This document shows positions 45,350 to 52,419 of a DNA stretch of 64,000 bases, piece after piece. Positions within the stretch are counted from its first letter, which is position 1. Every line of letters begins with the position of its first letter. The notes beneath the pieces were generated by a model. The model was not told the DNA's origin and did not search any database. It was given only the letters and a program-made list of their open reading frames with translations. Position numbers and translations under genes: made by a program. The stretch is from Treponema peruense. Lineage in GTDB: Bacteria; Spirochaetota; Spirochaetia; Treponematales; Treponemataceae. The DNA is taken from the NCBI RefSeq assembly GCF_016117655.1, contig NZ_CP064936.1, positions 806,001 to 870,000 of the forward strand. Reading direction: 5' to 3'.

Positions 45350-46099
45350 ATGACAGCCGTTTTTGTAAACTGTGCAGCGGTAATTTTGGGTTCAATTCTG
45401 GGGCTTTTGTTTTCGGGAAGAATCGGTTCAAGAATGGAAGAAGTGATAAGAACGGGAGCCGGCATAGTTACTCTTGTTCTTGGCCTTCAGATGGCATTTG
45501 AGTTTCAGAATGTAGTTTATTTTACACTTGCAGTTATTGCCGGCGGAATAACAGGAACGGCGCTGGATATTGATGCAAAAATTCTTTGTCTTGGAAAACT
45601 TCTTGAGCGGCTTGTGTACAGGAATAAGGTTTCGGCTGCAACTGCTGCAGGTGAAGAAGTACAGCCTTTACGGAATTTTGCCCATGCTTTTTTAAATTCC
45701 AGCGTACTGTTTTGTGTAGGTGCCATGGCTATTCTGGGGTCACTCAAGGCTGGTATAGAGCATGACTATTCTGTTATTTTTACAAAAAGTATTCTCGATG
45801 GATTTATGGCCATTTCTTTTGCGGCTGCTATGGGTGCAGGTACAATATTCAGCGCGCTTTCGATTCTGGTCTACCAGGGAGCGCTTACCCTTCTGAGTAC
45901 ACTTGCTGCCCCTTACTGTACAGAGCAGATGATTGCCGAAATAACCGGTTCCGGCGGTGCCCTCATCTGCATGATAGGAATTAATCTTTTGGGAATACGC
46001 AATATAAAGACCGCCAATTATCTTCCTGCAGTTTTGTTTTCTGTAATATTTGTGCTGCTTGACCCGTATATTTCACAAATTCCGTCTTTATTCCGCTAG
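45350..46099 (+). CDS. DUF554 family membrane protein (YdfK-like)
   Basis: This is an inner-membrane protein of 249 residues with about seven helices. The conserved N-terminus VNCAAVILGSILGLLFSGRI and the GAMAILGSLKAGIEHDYSVIFTKSILDGFMAISFAAAMGAG region (split here only for length) match DUF554. Function unknown. The ATG at 45350 is preferred over an upstream TTG that lies within the tRNA terminator. A radical-SAM gene follows after 11 bases. Confidence 0.85.
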   Translation: MTAVFVNCAAVILGSILGLLFSGRIGSRMEEVIRTGAGIVTLVLGLQMAFEFQNVVYFTLAVIAGGITGTALDIDAKILCLGKLLERLVYRNKVSAATAAGEEVQPLRNFAHAFLNSSVLFCVGAMAILGSLKAGIEHDYSVIFTKSILDGFMAISFAAAMGAGTIFSALSILVYQGALTLLSTLAAPYCTEQMIAEITGSGGALICMIGINLLGIRNIKTANYLPAVLFSVIFVLLDPYISQIPSLFR

Positions 46100-46110
46100 G
46101 AAAATTTTAC

Positions 46111-47019
46111 ATGGAATACAATTCGCTGGATTCTTATCTGAAGCGCACTTTTGGCGGTAAAGTTTACAAACTGGCACTTTCTATGGGAGCAACATGCCCT
46201 AACCGTGACGGTACAAAAGGCTGGGGAGGCTGTTCGTTCTGTTCTGCCGGAGGGTCAGGTGATTTTGCCGAAAACACACTTTCTGTTGGAGAGCAGATTG
46301 AACTTGCAAAAAAACGTGTCGATTCAAAGTTTCCTAAAAAAAATGATGTTCCGCGGATGTATATTGCATATTTTCAGTCCTTTACGTCGACTTATATAAG
46401 CGGTTCTTTGACTTTGCACTCCCTTAGGGAAAGGCTTATGGCGGCGGCTCTTAATAAATGCGTTGTGGCGGTTTCTGTGGGTACGCGCCCTGACTGTCTG
46501 GAGCCTGAAGTTATGCAGATTTTAACTGAAGTAAACCAAATAAAGCCTGTCTGGGTTGAACTGGGGCTTCAGACTGTGAATGAAAAAACTGCCGCCGTGT
46601 TTGGAAGGGGATATGAGCTTGGGACTTTTACAGACGCTTACTGCCGTCTCAAGAAAGCGGGGCTTTATGTCGTTGTTCATGTGATTCTGGGACTTCCTGG
46701 TGAAAGTGAAGACGATATGCTTGAAACGGTGCGCTTTTTGTCTGGCCTGACGCCGGTTCTTGACGGAATAAAATTCCAGCTTCTGCATGTTCTTCGAGGG
46801 ACAAGGCTTGCGTGTGACTACGAAAAAGGGCTGTTTGAAACTATGGATTTTGAAGAATACTGCTCGGTTTTGGGAAAATGTCTGAAATTGATTCCAAAAG
46901 AGACTGTGGTTCACAGGATAACAGGTGACGGCCCCAAACGCATTCTTATTGCACCGCTTTGGAGTGCAGACAAAAAAAAGGTTCTGAATTCACTGAAAAA
47001 ATATCTTTTATCTATATAG
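46111..47019 (+). CDS. Radical SAM protein, TIGR01212/YhcC type
   Basis: This is a cytoplasmic 4Fe-4S enzyme of 302 residues. The cluster Cys residues lie in CPNRDGTKGWGGCSFC (about 29-44), an unusual spacing typical of this family. Later motifs are IAYFQSFTSTY, VSVGTRPDCLEPEV and VHVILGLPGESEDDM. The YhcC family is conserved but its substrate is not established; a role in tRNA or sulfur-related modification has been suggested from similarity to Elp3-like domains. It probably shares a transcript with the DUF554 gene. Confidence 0.88.
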   Translation: MEYNSLDSYLKRTFGGKVYKLALSMGATCPNRDGTKGWGGCSFCSAGGSGDFAENTLSVGEQIELAKKRVDSKFPKKNDVPRMYIAYFQSFTSTYISGSLTLHSLRERLMAAALNKCVVAVSVGTRPDCLEPEVMQILTEVNQIKPVWVELGLQTVNEKTAAVFGRGYELGTFTDAYCRLKKAGLYVVVHVILGLPGESEDDMLETVRFLSGLTPVLDGIKFQLLHVLRGTRLACDYEKGLFETMDFEEYCSVLGKCLKLIPKETVVHRITGDGPKRILIAPLWSADKKKVLNSLKKYLLSI

Positions 47020-47062
47020 TGACCGAATTTTTTTACATTTTTTTTGCATGTTCTTGAATATT

Positions 47063-47093
47063 TTGCCGGAATTCATTAGATTTATAGTATAAT
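47063..47093 (+). promoter_or_regulatory. Probable promoter of gap
   Basis: A perfect TATAAT at 47088-47093 lies 24 bases before the ATG. The nearest -35 candidate, TTGCCG at 47063, is 19 bases upstream, a long spacing. Confidence 0.4.
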
Positions 47094-47117
47094 TTTCATT
47101 TATAGGAGTAACCCACA

Positions 47118-48146
47118 ATGGTTAAAGTTGCTATTAACGGTTTCGGTCGTATCGGCCGCCTCGCTTTCCGTCAGATGTTTGAAGCTGACGGCTATGAAGT
47201 AGTCGCTATCAATGATCTTACAAGCCCAAAGATGCTTGCTCACCTTCTTAAATATGATACAGCTCAGGGTGGATTCATGGGCCGCATCGGTGAAGGAAAA
47301 CACACAGTTTCTGCTACTGAAGATTCAATCATCGTAGACGGAAAAGAAATCAAGATTTCTGCAGAGAAAGATGCTGCAAACTGCCCATGGGCAAAATATG
47401 ATGTAGACGTTGTTCTTGAGTGCACAGGTTTCTACACATCAAAGGAAAAGGCTTCTGCTCACCTTACAGCCGGTGCAAAGAAAGTTGTAATTTCTGCTCC
47501 TGCAGGAAACGACCTTCCTACAATCGTTTTCAACGTAAACCACAAGTCTCTTACAAAGGATGACAAGATTATTTCTGCTGCTTCTTGCACAACAAACTGT
47601 CTTGCTCCTATGGCAAAGGCTCTTAACGACTACGCTCCTATCCAGAGCGGTATTATGAGCACAATTCACGCTTACACTGGTGACCAGATGATTCTTGACG
47701 GTCCTCAGAGAAAGGGTGACCTCCGCCGCTCACGCGCCGGTGCACAGAACATTGTTCCTAACTCAACAGGTGCTGCAAAGGCTATCGGTCTTGTAATTCC
47801 TGAACTCAACGGAAAGCTCATTGGTTCTGCACAGCGTGTTCCTACACCTACAGGATCTACAACTCTTCTCTTTGCTGTTGTTAAGGGAAAGGACATCACT
47901 AAGGAAGGAATCAACGCAGCAATGAAGGCTGCCGCAACTGAGTCTTTCGGATACAACGAGGACGAGATTGTTTCTTCTGATGTTATCGGTATGAGATTCG
48001 GTTCACTCTTTGATGCTACACAGACTATGGTATCTAAGATTGATGACGATACATACCAGGTTGAAGTTGTTTCTTGGTACGATAACGAGAACAGCTACAC
48101 ATCACAGATGGTAAGAACTATTAAGTACTTCTCAGAGAATTGCTAA
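47118..48146 (+). CDS. gap: Glyceraldehyde-3-phosphate dehydrogenase
   Basis: This glycolytic enzyme has 342 residues. The NAD motif [15 protein letters not shown] opens the protein, the catalytic Cys is in [17 protein letters not shown] near 156, and the C-terminus is [19 protein letters not shown] followed by SENC. TAGGAG precedes the ATG. Codon use is strongly biased, as expected for a highly expressed gene. Its last 12 codons and terminator recur twice downstream, and a 19-base piece recurs in inverted orientation. The rearranged region and a foreign insert begin right after it. Confidence 0.97.
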   Translation: MVKVAINGFGRIGRLAFRQMFEADGYEVVAINDLTSPKMLAHLLKYDTAQGGFMGRIGEGKHTVSATEDSIIVDGKEIKISAEKDAANCPWAKYDVDVVLECTGFYTSKEKASAHLTAGAKKVVISAPAGNDLPTIVFNVNHKSLTKDDKIISAASCTTNCLAPMAKALNDYAPIQSGIMSTIHAYTGDQMILDGPQRKGDLRRSRAGAQNIVPNSTGAAKAIGLVIPELNGKLIGSAQRVPTPTGSTTLLFAVVKGKDITKEGINAAMKAAATESFGYNEDEIVSSDVIGMRFGSLFDATQTMVSKIDDDTYQVEVVSWYDNENSYTSQMVRTIKYFSENC

Positions 48147-48166
48147 TTAGATTCTGATTTCTGAAG

Positions 48167-48200
48167 ATAAGCCCTGTCTTTTTTAGCAGGGCTTATTTGT
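48167..48200 (+). terminator. Intrinsic terminator of gap
   Basis: ATAAGCCCTG pairs with CAGGGCTTAT around a ten-base loop, with a T-rich tail. Near-identical copies of this terminator recur at about 48352-48384 (intact) and, in part, at 51293. Confidence 0.8.
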
Positions 48201-48209
48201 TTTTAAAAG

Positions 48210-48228
48210 GAAGTACTTAATAGTTCTT
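48210..48228 (-). repeat. 19-bp inverted copy of gap 3' coding end
   Basis: The reverse complement of 48210-48228 is identical to 48113-48131 inside the last codons of gap. Together the two copies flank the gap terminator as a long inverted repeat. Confidence 0.8.
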
Positions 48229-48248
48229 TCTGATTTTACTGGTCGGTT

Positions 48249-48300
48249 GTTCCTTCGGAAAACCTCCGGCACAACGCTACGCACCTGCTTGCGTTGTGGG
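48249..48300 (+). repeat. Structured repeat R1, copy a
   Basis: This 52-base element starts GTTCCTTCGGAAAACC and ends GCGTTGTGGG. It contains the inverted pair CACAACGC/GCGTTGTG around a 13-base loop. It recurs with one mismatch at 48473-48524. In both places it is joined directly to a copy of the gap 3' end. It is followed here by TTAGAC. Confidence 0.85.
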
Positions 48301-48301
48301 T

Positions 48302-48390
48302 TAGACAATCAAATATTTCTCTGAGAACTGCTAATTAGATTCTGATTTCTGAAGACAAGCCCTGTCTTTTTTAGGCAGGGCTTGTTTGTT
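48302..48390 (+). pseudogene. Relic of gap 3' end plus terminator (copy 2)
   Basis: The sequence encodes TIKYFSENC and a stop, exactly the gap C-terminus. Six of the nine codons differ from gap, all at the third position and all synonymous. The following 3' flank and terminator are almost identical to those of gap. One base is missing just upstream of the Thr codon. The rest of the gene is absent; repeat R1a abuts it. Confidence 0.85.
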
Positions 48391-48475
48391 TTAAATGCAA
48401 ATTGTTAGCAGTACAGTTGTGAAACAACTGTGGTTTTCATGAATGGCGAAATATTCGCCGTTCATGAAATACGTT
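48391..48475 (+). repeat. Structured repeat R2, copy a
   Basis: This 85-base element has two inverted repeats: ACAGTTGT/ACAACTGT and a stem CATGAATGGCGAA/TTCGCCGTTCATG with one internal mismatch. It recurs with a few mismatches at 51314-51398. R1b overlaps its last three bases. Confidence 0.85.
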
Positions 48476-48524
48476 CCTTCGGAAAACCTCCGGCACAACG
48501 CTGCGCACCTGCTTGCGTTGTGGG
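48473..48524 (+). repeat. Structured repeat R1, copy b
   Basis: It matches R1a with a single A-to-G change (CTACGC to CTGCGC). It joins directly to a third copy of the gap 3' end at 48524. Confidence 0.85.
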
Positions 48525-48572
48525 TAAGGACTATTAAGTACTTCTCAGAGAATTGCTAATTAGCTTCTGATG
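48524..48572 (+). pseudogene. Relic of gap 3' end (copy 3), interrupted by foreign DNA
   Basis: It encodes [11 protein letters not shown] and a stop, identical to the end of gap except for one synonymous Arg codon change (AGA to AGG). Similarity to the gap 3' flank stops at about 48572, where foreign sequence begins. The rest of the terminator resumes at about 51293, with about 20 bases lost. Confidence 0.85.
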
Positions 48573-48584
48573 TAGACTGCGGGG

Positions 48585-48788
48585 CTATCCCTCAAAACGA
48601 AACTTGAAAAGTGCGGTAAGCAGCGTTTGGGTTATATAGTCCTCTGTATCTTGGTCTATCTGTCCGTTTACAAGGGCGACATATCGTATGTGGCTGCGGT
48701 AGTGCTGCAATACGGTGTTGACCGCTTCCGGCTCCCCGCTGGCGGCTTGTACGATTGTTTCATAGGGGAGAAGTCTGCTATTCCTCAT
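48585..48788 (-). CDS. Small helix-turn-helix protein of integrative-element type
   Basis: This 67-residue protein opens with LLPYETIVQAASGEPEAVNTVLQHY and ends LLTALFKFRFEG. The pattern matches the small helix-turn-helix domain proteins found next to sigma factors in Tn916/Tn1549-like elements of Firmicutes. The start overlaps the end of the sigma-factor gene by 11 bases. It probably helps regulate transfer genes, which are missing here. The foreign segment ends just beyond its stop codon. Confidence 0.75.
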   Translation of the reverse strand: MRNSRLLPYETIVQAASGEPEAVNTVLQHYRSHIRYVALVNGQIDQDTEDYITQTLLTALFKFRFEG

Positions 48789-49224
48789 ACGCCATTCCCT
48801 TCATTTCCGCTTGTAGCTGCCGCAGGGCTTTTCGGATATGATAGCCCGCTGTGCTGCGGCTGCGCCCGTACCGTCTGCCGATTTCATGCTGCGGCACTTT
48901 CTGGAAAAAGGACAGGTAAACCATTTCCCGTTTCTTTGTGTCCAGCCGTGACAGAGCTTCCACAAGTAAGGCGTTACTGAAAATGACGGTATCGCCGCAA
49001 AGGGTAAGCGTGTATTCCTCGTCCGGCACCGGGGCTTGGAAATACTTATCTGCTGTGCTTAAAGGGTAGTGATTTTCTTCTGTGAGGTATTCAAGGGATA
49101 TTTCTCTTTTGTACTTTCTGCTCCTTGCCCTTGCTGCGGTAATCGTTGCGTTGCGGATAACGACTTTGCAAAAGGCGTGAAAGGTATACTCGATATGTTC
49201 CCGGTAATCTTTTGTGCAGGTCAT
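48778..49224 (-). CDS. Sigma-70-like factor of integrative-element type
   Basis: This protein of 148 residues is related to sigma factors of conjugative elements. A region-4-like helix-turn-helix is visible in EIGRRYGRSRSTAGYHIRKALRQLQ (helices about 115-140). The start at 49224 follows AAGGGGG and gives the usual N-terminus MTCTKDYREHIEYTFHAFCK. A longer in-frame extension lacks a binding site. It would drive transcription of element genes in the original host; in this genome its targets appear absent. Confidence 0.78.
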   Translation of the reverse strand: MTCTKDYREHIEYTFHAFCKVVIRNATITAARARSRKYKREISLEYLTEENHYPLSTADKYFQAPVPDEEYTLTLCGDTVIFSNALLVEALSRLDTKKREMVYLSFFQKVPQHEIGRRYGRSRSTAGYHIRKALRQLQAEMKGMAYEE

Positions 49225-49294
49225 GGAAATTCCCCCTTTCCTCCTAAAAGCAAAGACAGGCGGGGCTGTCAATAGCGGACGTAGCCCGCTCATT

Positions 49295-50665
49295 TTACTG
49301 TGGACTAATATGTGTTGCATTTTTTTGTTTTTTTAATTCTATACCCACCAGTACAACAGATAGCACAAACGCTGAAAAATCAGCAACAGGTCCCGCTAGC
49401 AATACTCCCATAATTCCAAAACGAAGCGGGAGCAGCAGGGTAAGCGGAATCAAGAAAAAGGTCTGCCTTGTTAATGCCAACAGAGCACCTTTTAACGCTT
49501 TTCCTATTGCGGTAAAAAAGCTGGAAGAAAGCAACTGCACACCATTTACCAACACCATGAAAAGATAGGTACGCATGAACAAAACAGCAAATTCAAAATA
49601 CAGCTCGTCCCCGTCTCCGAATAGTGAAATGATAGATTGCGGGAAAAATTGAAATGCGATAAAAGCAATAGTGGAAACAACAAGATTCCACTTTATTGCA
49701 AGCATGTAAGCCTCCCGTACCCGATGATATTGCCTTGCTCCATAGTTGAAACCGATAATCGGCTGTGTCCCTTGCGAGATTCCTACAACAATCGCAAGGA
49801 TTATGGCATTTGTTTTCATAACAATTCCGCAAGCTGCCAAGGGAATATCCGTTCCATATTTTGTTAATGCGCCGTAATAAGTCAACGAATTGTACTGAAT
49901 GATTTGAATCACGGTAACTGCAATCTGATTTGAGCTGCTGCTTATTCCCATGCTGCAAATTTTCATGCTTTCTTTGATGTCCAATAAAAACGACTCTTTT
50001 TCAAAATGGATTGTTTGGAAACGCCATAGATAACGGAGTGCGAGTATGAAAGAAAAAATTTGCCCAATAACCGTTGCCCAAGCTGCGCCGGCAATTCCCC
50101 AATCGCAAACAAAAATAAAAATGGGGTCAAGAATGGTATTGATAATAGCTCCCACAACCATGCAGACCATTGAATACTTTGGTTTTCCATCTGCTCGAAT
50201 CAAATTGCTCATACCATTCGTTACAATGAGAAACGGCATTCCAATCAATGTTATGCTGGCATACTGCTTTGCATATGGAAATACATCTGTCGTTGCCCCA
50301 AATGCCTTTAGGAGCAAAGACAGAAAAGTTTCTCCAACCAGCAAATAAATAATTCCGAAAATTCCCATCAGAACAATACCATTTCCCGCTGCTTTGGCGG
50401 CAGCTTTCGGCTCTTTGCGTCCAAGACAGAGGGAAACACGGGAAGCACTGCCAATTCCGACCAGTAGTGCAATGGCAAGGCAGATGGTAGAAAACGGGTA
50501 GGCAACATTGGTTGCTGCATTTCCCAGATAACCGACCCCTTGACCAATAAAAATCTGATCCACAATATTGTAGATTGAGCCGACAAGAGACGCCACAATA
50601 CTGGGAACAGCAAAATTTTTCAACAGCTTTGAAATTTTTTCATAGCCCAGAGGATTTTCAGTCAT
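49295..50665 (-). CDS. MATE family efflux pump
   Basis: This is an inner-membrane transporter of 456 residues with about 12 helices in two MATE repeats. Motifs include VGSIYNIVDQIFIGQGVGYLG at the first helix pair, GNGIVLMGIFG, and in the second half PIIGFNYGARQYHRVREAY. Relatives export cationic drugs and dyes with Na+ or H+ (MepA-like). Its start overlaps the marR-like gene by eight bases, so repressor and pump are coupled. Codon use and its neighbours point to a Firmicutes origin. Substrates are unknown. Confidence 0.88.
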   Translation of the reverse strand: MTENPLGYEKISKLLKNFAVPSIVASLVGSIYNIVDQIFIGQGVGYLGNAATNVAYPFSTICLAIALLVGIGSASRVSLCLGRKEPKAAAKAAGNGIVLMGIFGIIYLLVGETFLSLLLKAFGATTDVFPYAKQYASITLIGMPFLIVTNGMSNLIRADGKPKYSMVCMVVGAIINTILDPIFIFVCDWGIAGAAWATVIGQIFSFILALRYLWRFQTIHFEKESFLLDIKESMKICSMGISSSSNQIAVTVIQIIQYNSLTYYGALTKYGTDIPLAACGIVMKTNAIILAIVVGISQGTQPIIGFNYGARQYHRVREAYMLAIKWNLVVSTIAFIAFQFFPQSIISLFGDGDELYFEFAVLFMRTYLFMVLVNGVQLLSSSFFTAIGKALKGALLALTRQTFFLIPLTLLLPLRFGIMGVLLAGPVADFSAFVLSVVLVGIELKKQKNATHISPQ

Positions 50666-51107
50666 TGAACTCCTCCCCCTTTCTCTCTATATGGAGTTCC
50701 GATGTGATATTTCTGCCCGCCTGTATTAAGAAATCCATAAAAAGGTTCTGCTCGGATTCGCTCATACCCTGCAATAAAAGAGCTTCTGTCTTTTCGCATA
50801 TCATCTGTATCTTGTCAATAATAGACAATGCTCTTTCTGTAGGATACAATTTACATGTCCGCTTATCCTTATCATTGGGAGAACGTGTAATCATTCCCTG
50901 CTTTTCTAATGCCGCAACTGTCCGTACAATATTGCTCGGATGAACATAAAACATATCCATTAAAGAATCCTGTAAAATGCCGGGCGAACGACAGATTTTA
51001 ATCAAAAACATATATTGACTGTTGTTGATTCCATAGGGGGCAAGTTGCTTGTCCAAATAGATTTTGTAAAATCGGTCTGTTATGGAAAGCCATTTTAATA
51101 GTTGCAT
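50658..51107 (-). CDS. MarR family repressor
   Basis: This winged-helix regulator has 149 residues. The recognition region is in ILQDSLMDMFYVHPSNIVRTVAALEKQG (split for length) and the wing is ITRSPNDKDKRTCKLYPTE. The start at 51107 follows GGAGG; longer in-frame sequence is rejected because the promoter lies there. It is co-transcribed with the MATE gene and probably represses both through the inverted repeat at 51147. Confidence 0.85.
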   Translation of the reverse strand: MQLLKWLSITDRFYKIYLDKQLAPYGINNSQYMFLIKICRSPGILQDSLMDMFYVHPSNIVRTVAALEKQGMITRSPNDKDKRTCKLYPTERALSIIDKIQMICEKTEALLLQGMSESEQNLFMDFLIQAGRNITSELHIERKGEEFND

Positions 51108-51132
51108 AGATATATACCTCCAAGCAGAACGT

Positions 51133-51161
51133 ATTATACATAAATATGCGTGTGCACGCAA
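51133..51161 (-). promoter_or_regulatory. marR-MATE promoter with overlapping operator
   Basis: On the minus strand TTGCGT and a perfect TATAAT are 17 bases apart. The inverted repeat TGCGTG-TG-CACGCA at 51147-51160 covers the -35 box, a typical position for a MarR autorepressor site. Confidence 0.65.
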
Positions 51162-51292
51162 GTATATTTTCTGCCAACAAATATTTCCACAATGCTTGTC
51201 TTTTGGTCTTTGTTTTCTTTGGTTCGGAATAGTGTGGTGCTGGCGGTCTATCTCTTGTTTTCGGTTGCTTGCTTCTTTATCGTACATGAGCA

Positions 51293-51398
51293 TTTTAGCA
51301 GGGCTTATTTTTTTTAAACGCAAATTGTTCGCATTACAGTTGTGAAACACCTGTGGTTTTCATGAATGGCGAAATATTCGCCGTTCATGAAATACGTT
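51293..51398 (+). repeat. Remnant of gap terminator plus repeat R2, copy b
   Basis: TTTTAGCAGGGCTTATTT is the distal half of the gap terminator. It is followed at 51314-51398 by an R2 copy with both inverted repeats. This is the right-hand half of the unit split by the foreign insert. The stretch from 51399 to 51428 shows nothing recognisable. Confidence 0.8.
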
Positions 51399-51428
51399 TA
51401 CATGTACTCCTGCTTAACGTACAGCTGT

Positions 51429-51456
51429 TTATTTATCAAAAAAATATGATAAATAA
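51429..51456. promoter_or_regulatory. 9-bp inverted repeat upstream of LamG gene
   Basis: TTATTTATC and GATAAATAA are perfect complementary arms with a ten-base AT-rich spacer, about 20 bases upstream of the likely promoter. It could be an operator; no strong T-run follows. Confidence 0.35.
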
Positions 51457-51476
51457 CAAAAAAAGTAAAAAAACAT

Positions 51477-51505
51477 TTGCCAATATTGGGAAACGGGTGT
51501 AAACT
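51477..51505 (+). promoter_or_regulatory. Promoter of first LamG lipoprotein gene
   Basis: TTGCCA and TAAACT are 17 bases apart. The leader is about 64 bases, with CGGAGGA before the ATG at 51576. The second LamG gene has a similar ACGGGTGT sequence upstream of its -10 region. Confidence 0.45.
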
Positions 51506-51575
51506 ATTAGAAATAGAAATGAATATTCCATGTTTAATTGGAATATATCAATATAAGTTAATACGGAGGATTTTT

Positions 51576-52328
51576 ATGAAGAAAGTTGTGGGCGTTATTG
51601 TTGCTGTTACCGCTGCTTTTGGTTTACTGTCATGTGCTTCCGGGGCAAAGGCTTCCGGTGGAACACCGTTTACTATTACCGAAGATTCAGGTGTAGTGGG
51701 ATATTATTCTTTTGATGAAGAAATAGTAGACAATGAAGTAATCGATCATTCAGGAAACGGACTGAACGTTTACACATCTGCACTTGACGGATCTGTCACT
51801 GTAGACGGAAAATCAGGTAAGGCACTCAAACTTAACGGAGAAGATGAATATATAACCCTTGATTCTGAACTTCTTTCAGGAGACGGATTCACAGTTGCTG
51901 CATGGGTTAAGGCTGACTCATGGGCTGTCTGGGGCCGTGTATTTGACTTTGGCGATACAAAGACAGACGTATTTGTTGCTGTCGACGGAAGAACTCCCGG
52001 AACACTCGGAATGCGCGAAGAAGGAACAGCTGCCCAGGTAAACTGTCCTCTTCCGCCGGTTGGATCATGGGTTCACGTTGCCGCAACATTTGGCAGCGGG
52101 AAAATGGCCCTTTATGTTAACGGAAAACTTTCGCAGGAACTTCCCTGTCCTGTTTCTGTAGAGCAGCTTTCTGCAGGAGACCCGCTCGGACTTTATGTAG
52201 GACGTTCAAACTGGGCTGCAGATCCGTTGTTCCACGGTGCACTTGATGAACTTCTTGTAGCATCACGTTCATTCAGCGCAAAAGAAATTGCATCTGTTTA
52301 CGCGGGAATTATAGGTTCTGCAGAGTAA
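51576..52328 (+). CDS. LamG-domain lipoprotein (copy 1)
   Basis: A lipoprotein signal with lipobox LLSC (Cys near 19) is followed by one LamG/concanavalin-like domain (about 38-245). Typical jelly-roll elements are GYYSFDEEIVDNEVIDHSG, LNGEDEYITLDSELLS, VAAWVKA, WVHVAATF, LYVNGKL and YVGRSNWAADPLFHGALDEL. Such domains often bind carbohydrate; no catalytic residues are evident. The next gene is a clear paralogue. The position next to arabinan genes suggests surface glycan binding, as inference. The ATG at 51576 has a strong binding site; earlier in-frame starts are rejected. Confidence 0.82.
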   Translation: MKKVVGVIVAVTAAFGLLSCASGAKASGGTPFTITEDSGVVGYYSFDEEIVDNEVIDHSGNGLNVYTSALDGSVTVDGKSGKALKLNGEDEYITLDSELLSGDGFTVAAWVKADSWAVWGRVFDFGDTKTDVFVAVDGRTPGTLGMREEGTAAQVNCPLPPVGSWVHVAATFGSGKMALYVNGKLSQELPCPVSVEQLSAGDPLGLYVGRSNWAADPLFHGALDELLVASRSFSAKEIASVYAGIIGSAE

Positions 52329-52419
52329 CTTTTTTTTCATAAAGTATTTTTATTAATACGGGTGTGTTAAAATATATTTGACCGGCACACCCGGTTAATC
52401 TTTGTTCAGGAGGATTTTT

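Larger units (their letters stand above)
48572..51293 (-). mobile_element. Foreign insert, fragment of a Firmicutes-type integrative element
   Basis: The boundaries are set by the interrupted gap-tail repeat: left similarity ends at 48572 and right similarity (TTTTAGCAGGGCTTA) resumes at 51293. All four genes are on the minus strand: marR-like, MATE pump, sigma factor and small helix-turn-helix gene. Sigma plus helix-turn-helix genes usually precede excisionase and integrase genes in clostridial integrative elements. Here no integrase or excisionase is present, and the insert ends 13 bases after the last stop. Base composition in the sigma/HTH part is more GC-rich than in neighbours. It is probably an immobile cargo fragment. 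Confidence 0.75.

Noticed and set aside
48249-48310. R1 repeat plus GTTAGAC read as an integron attC site
   Set aside because: R1a is followed by a GTTRRRY-type core, but no matching inverse core lies at the other end of its stem, R1b is followed by GTAAGGA instead, and no integrase or cassette array is present.
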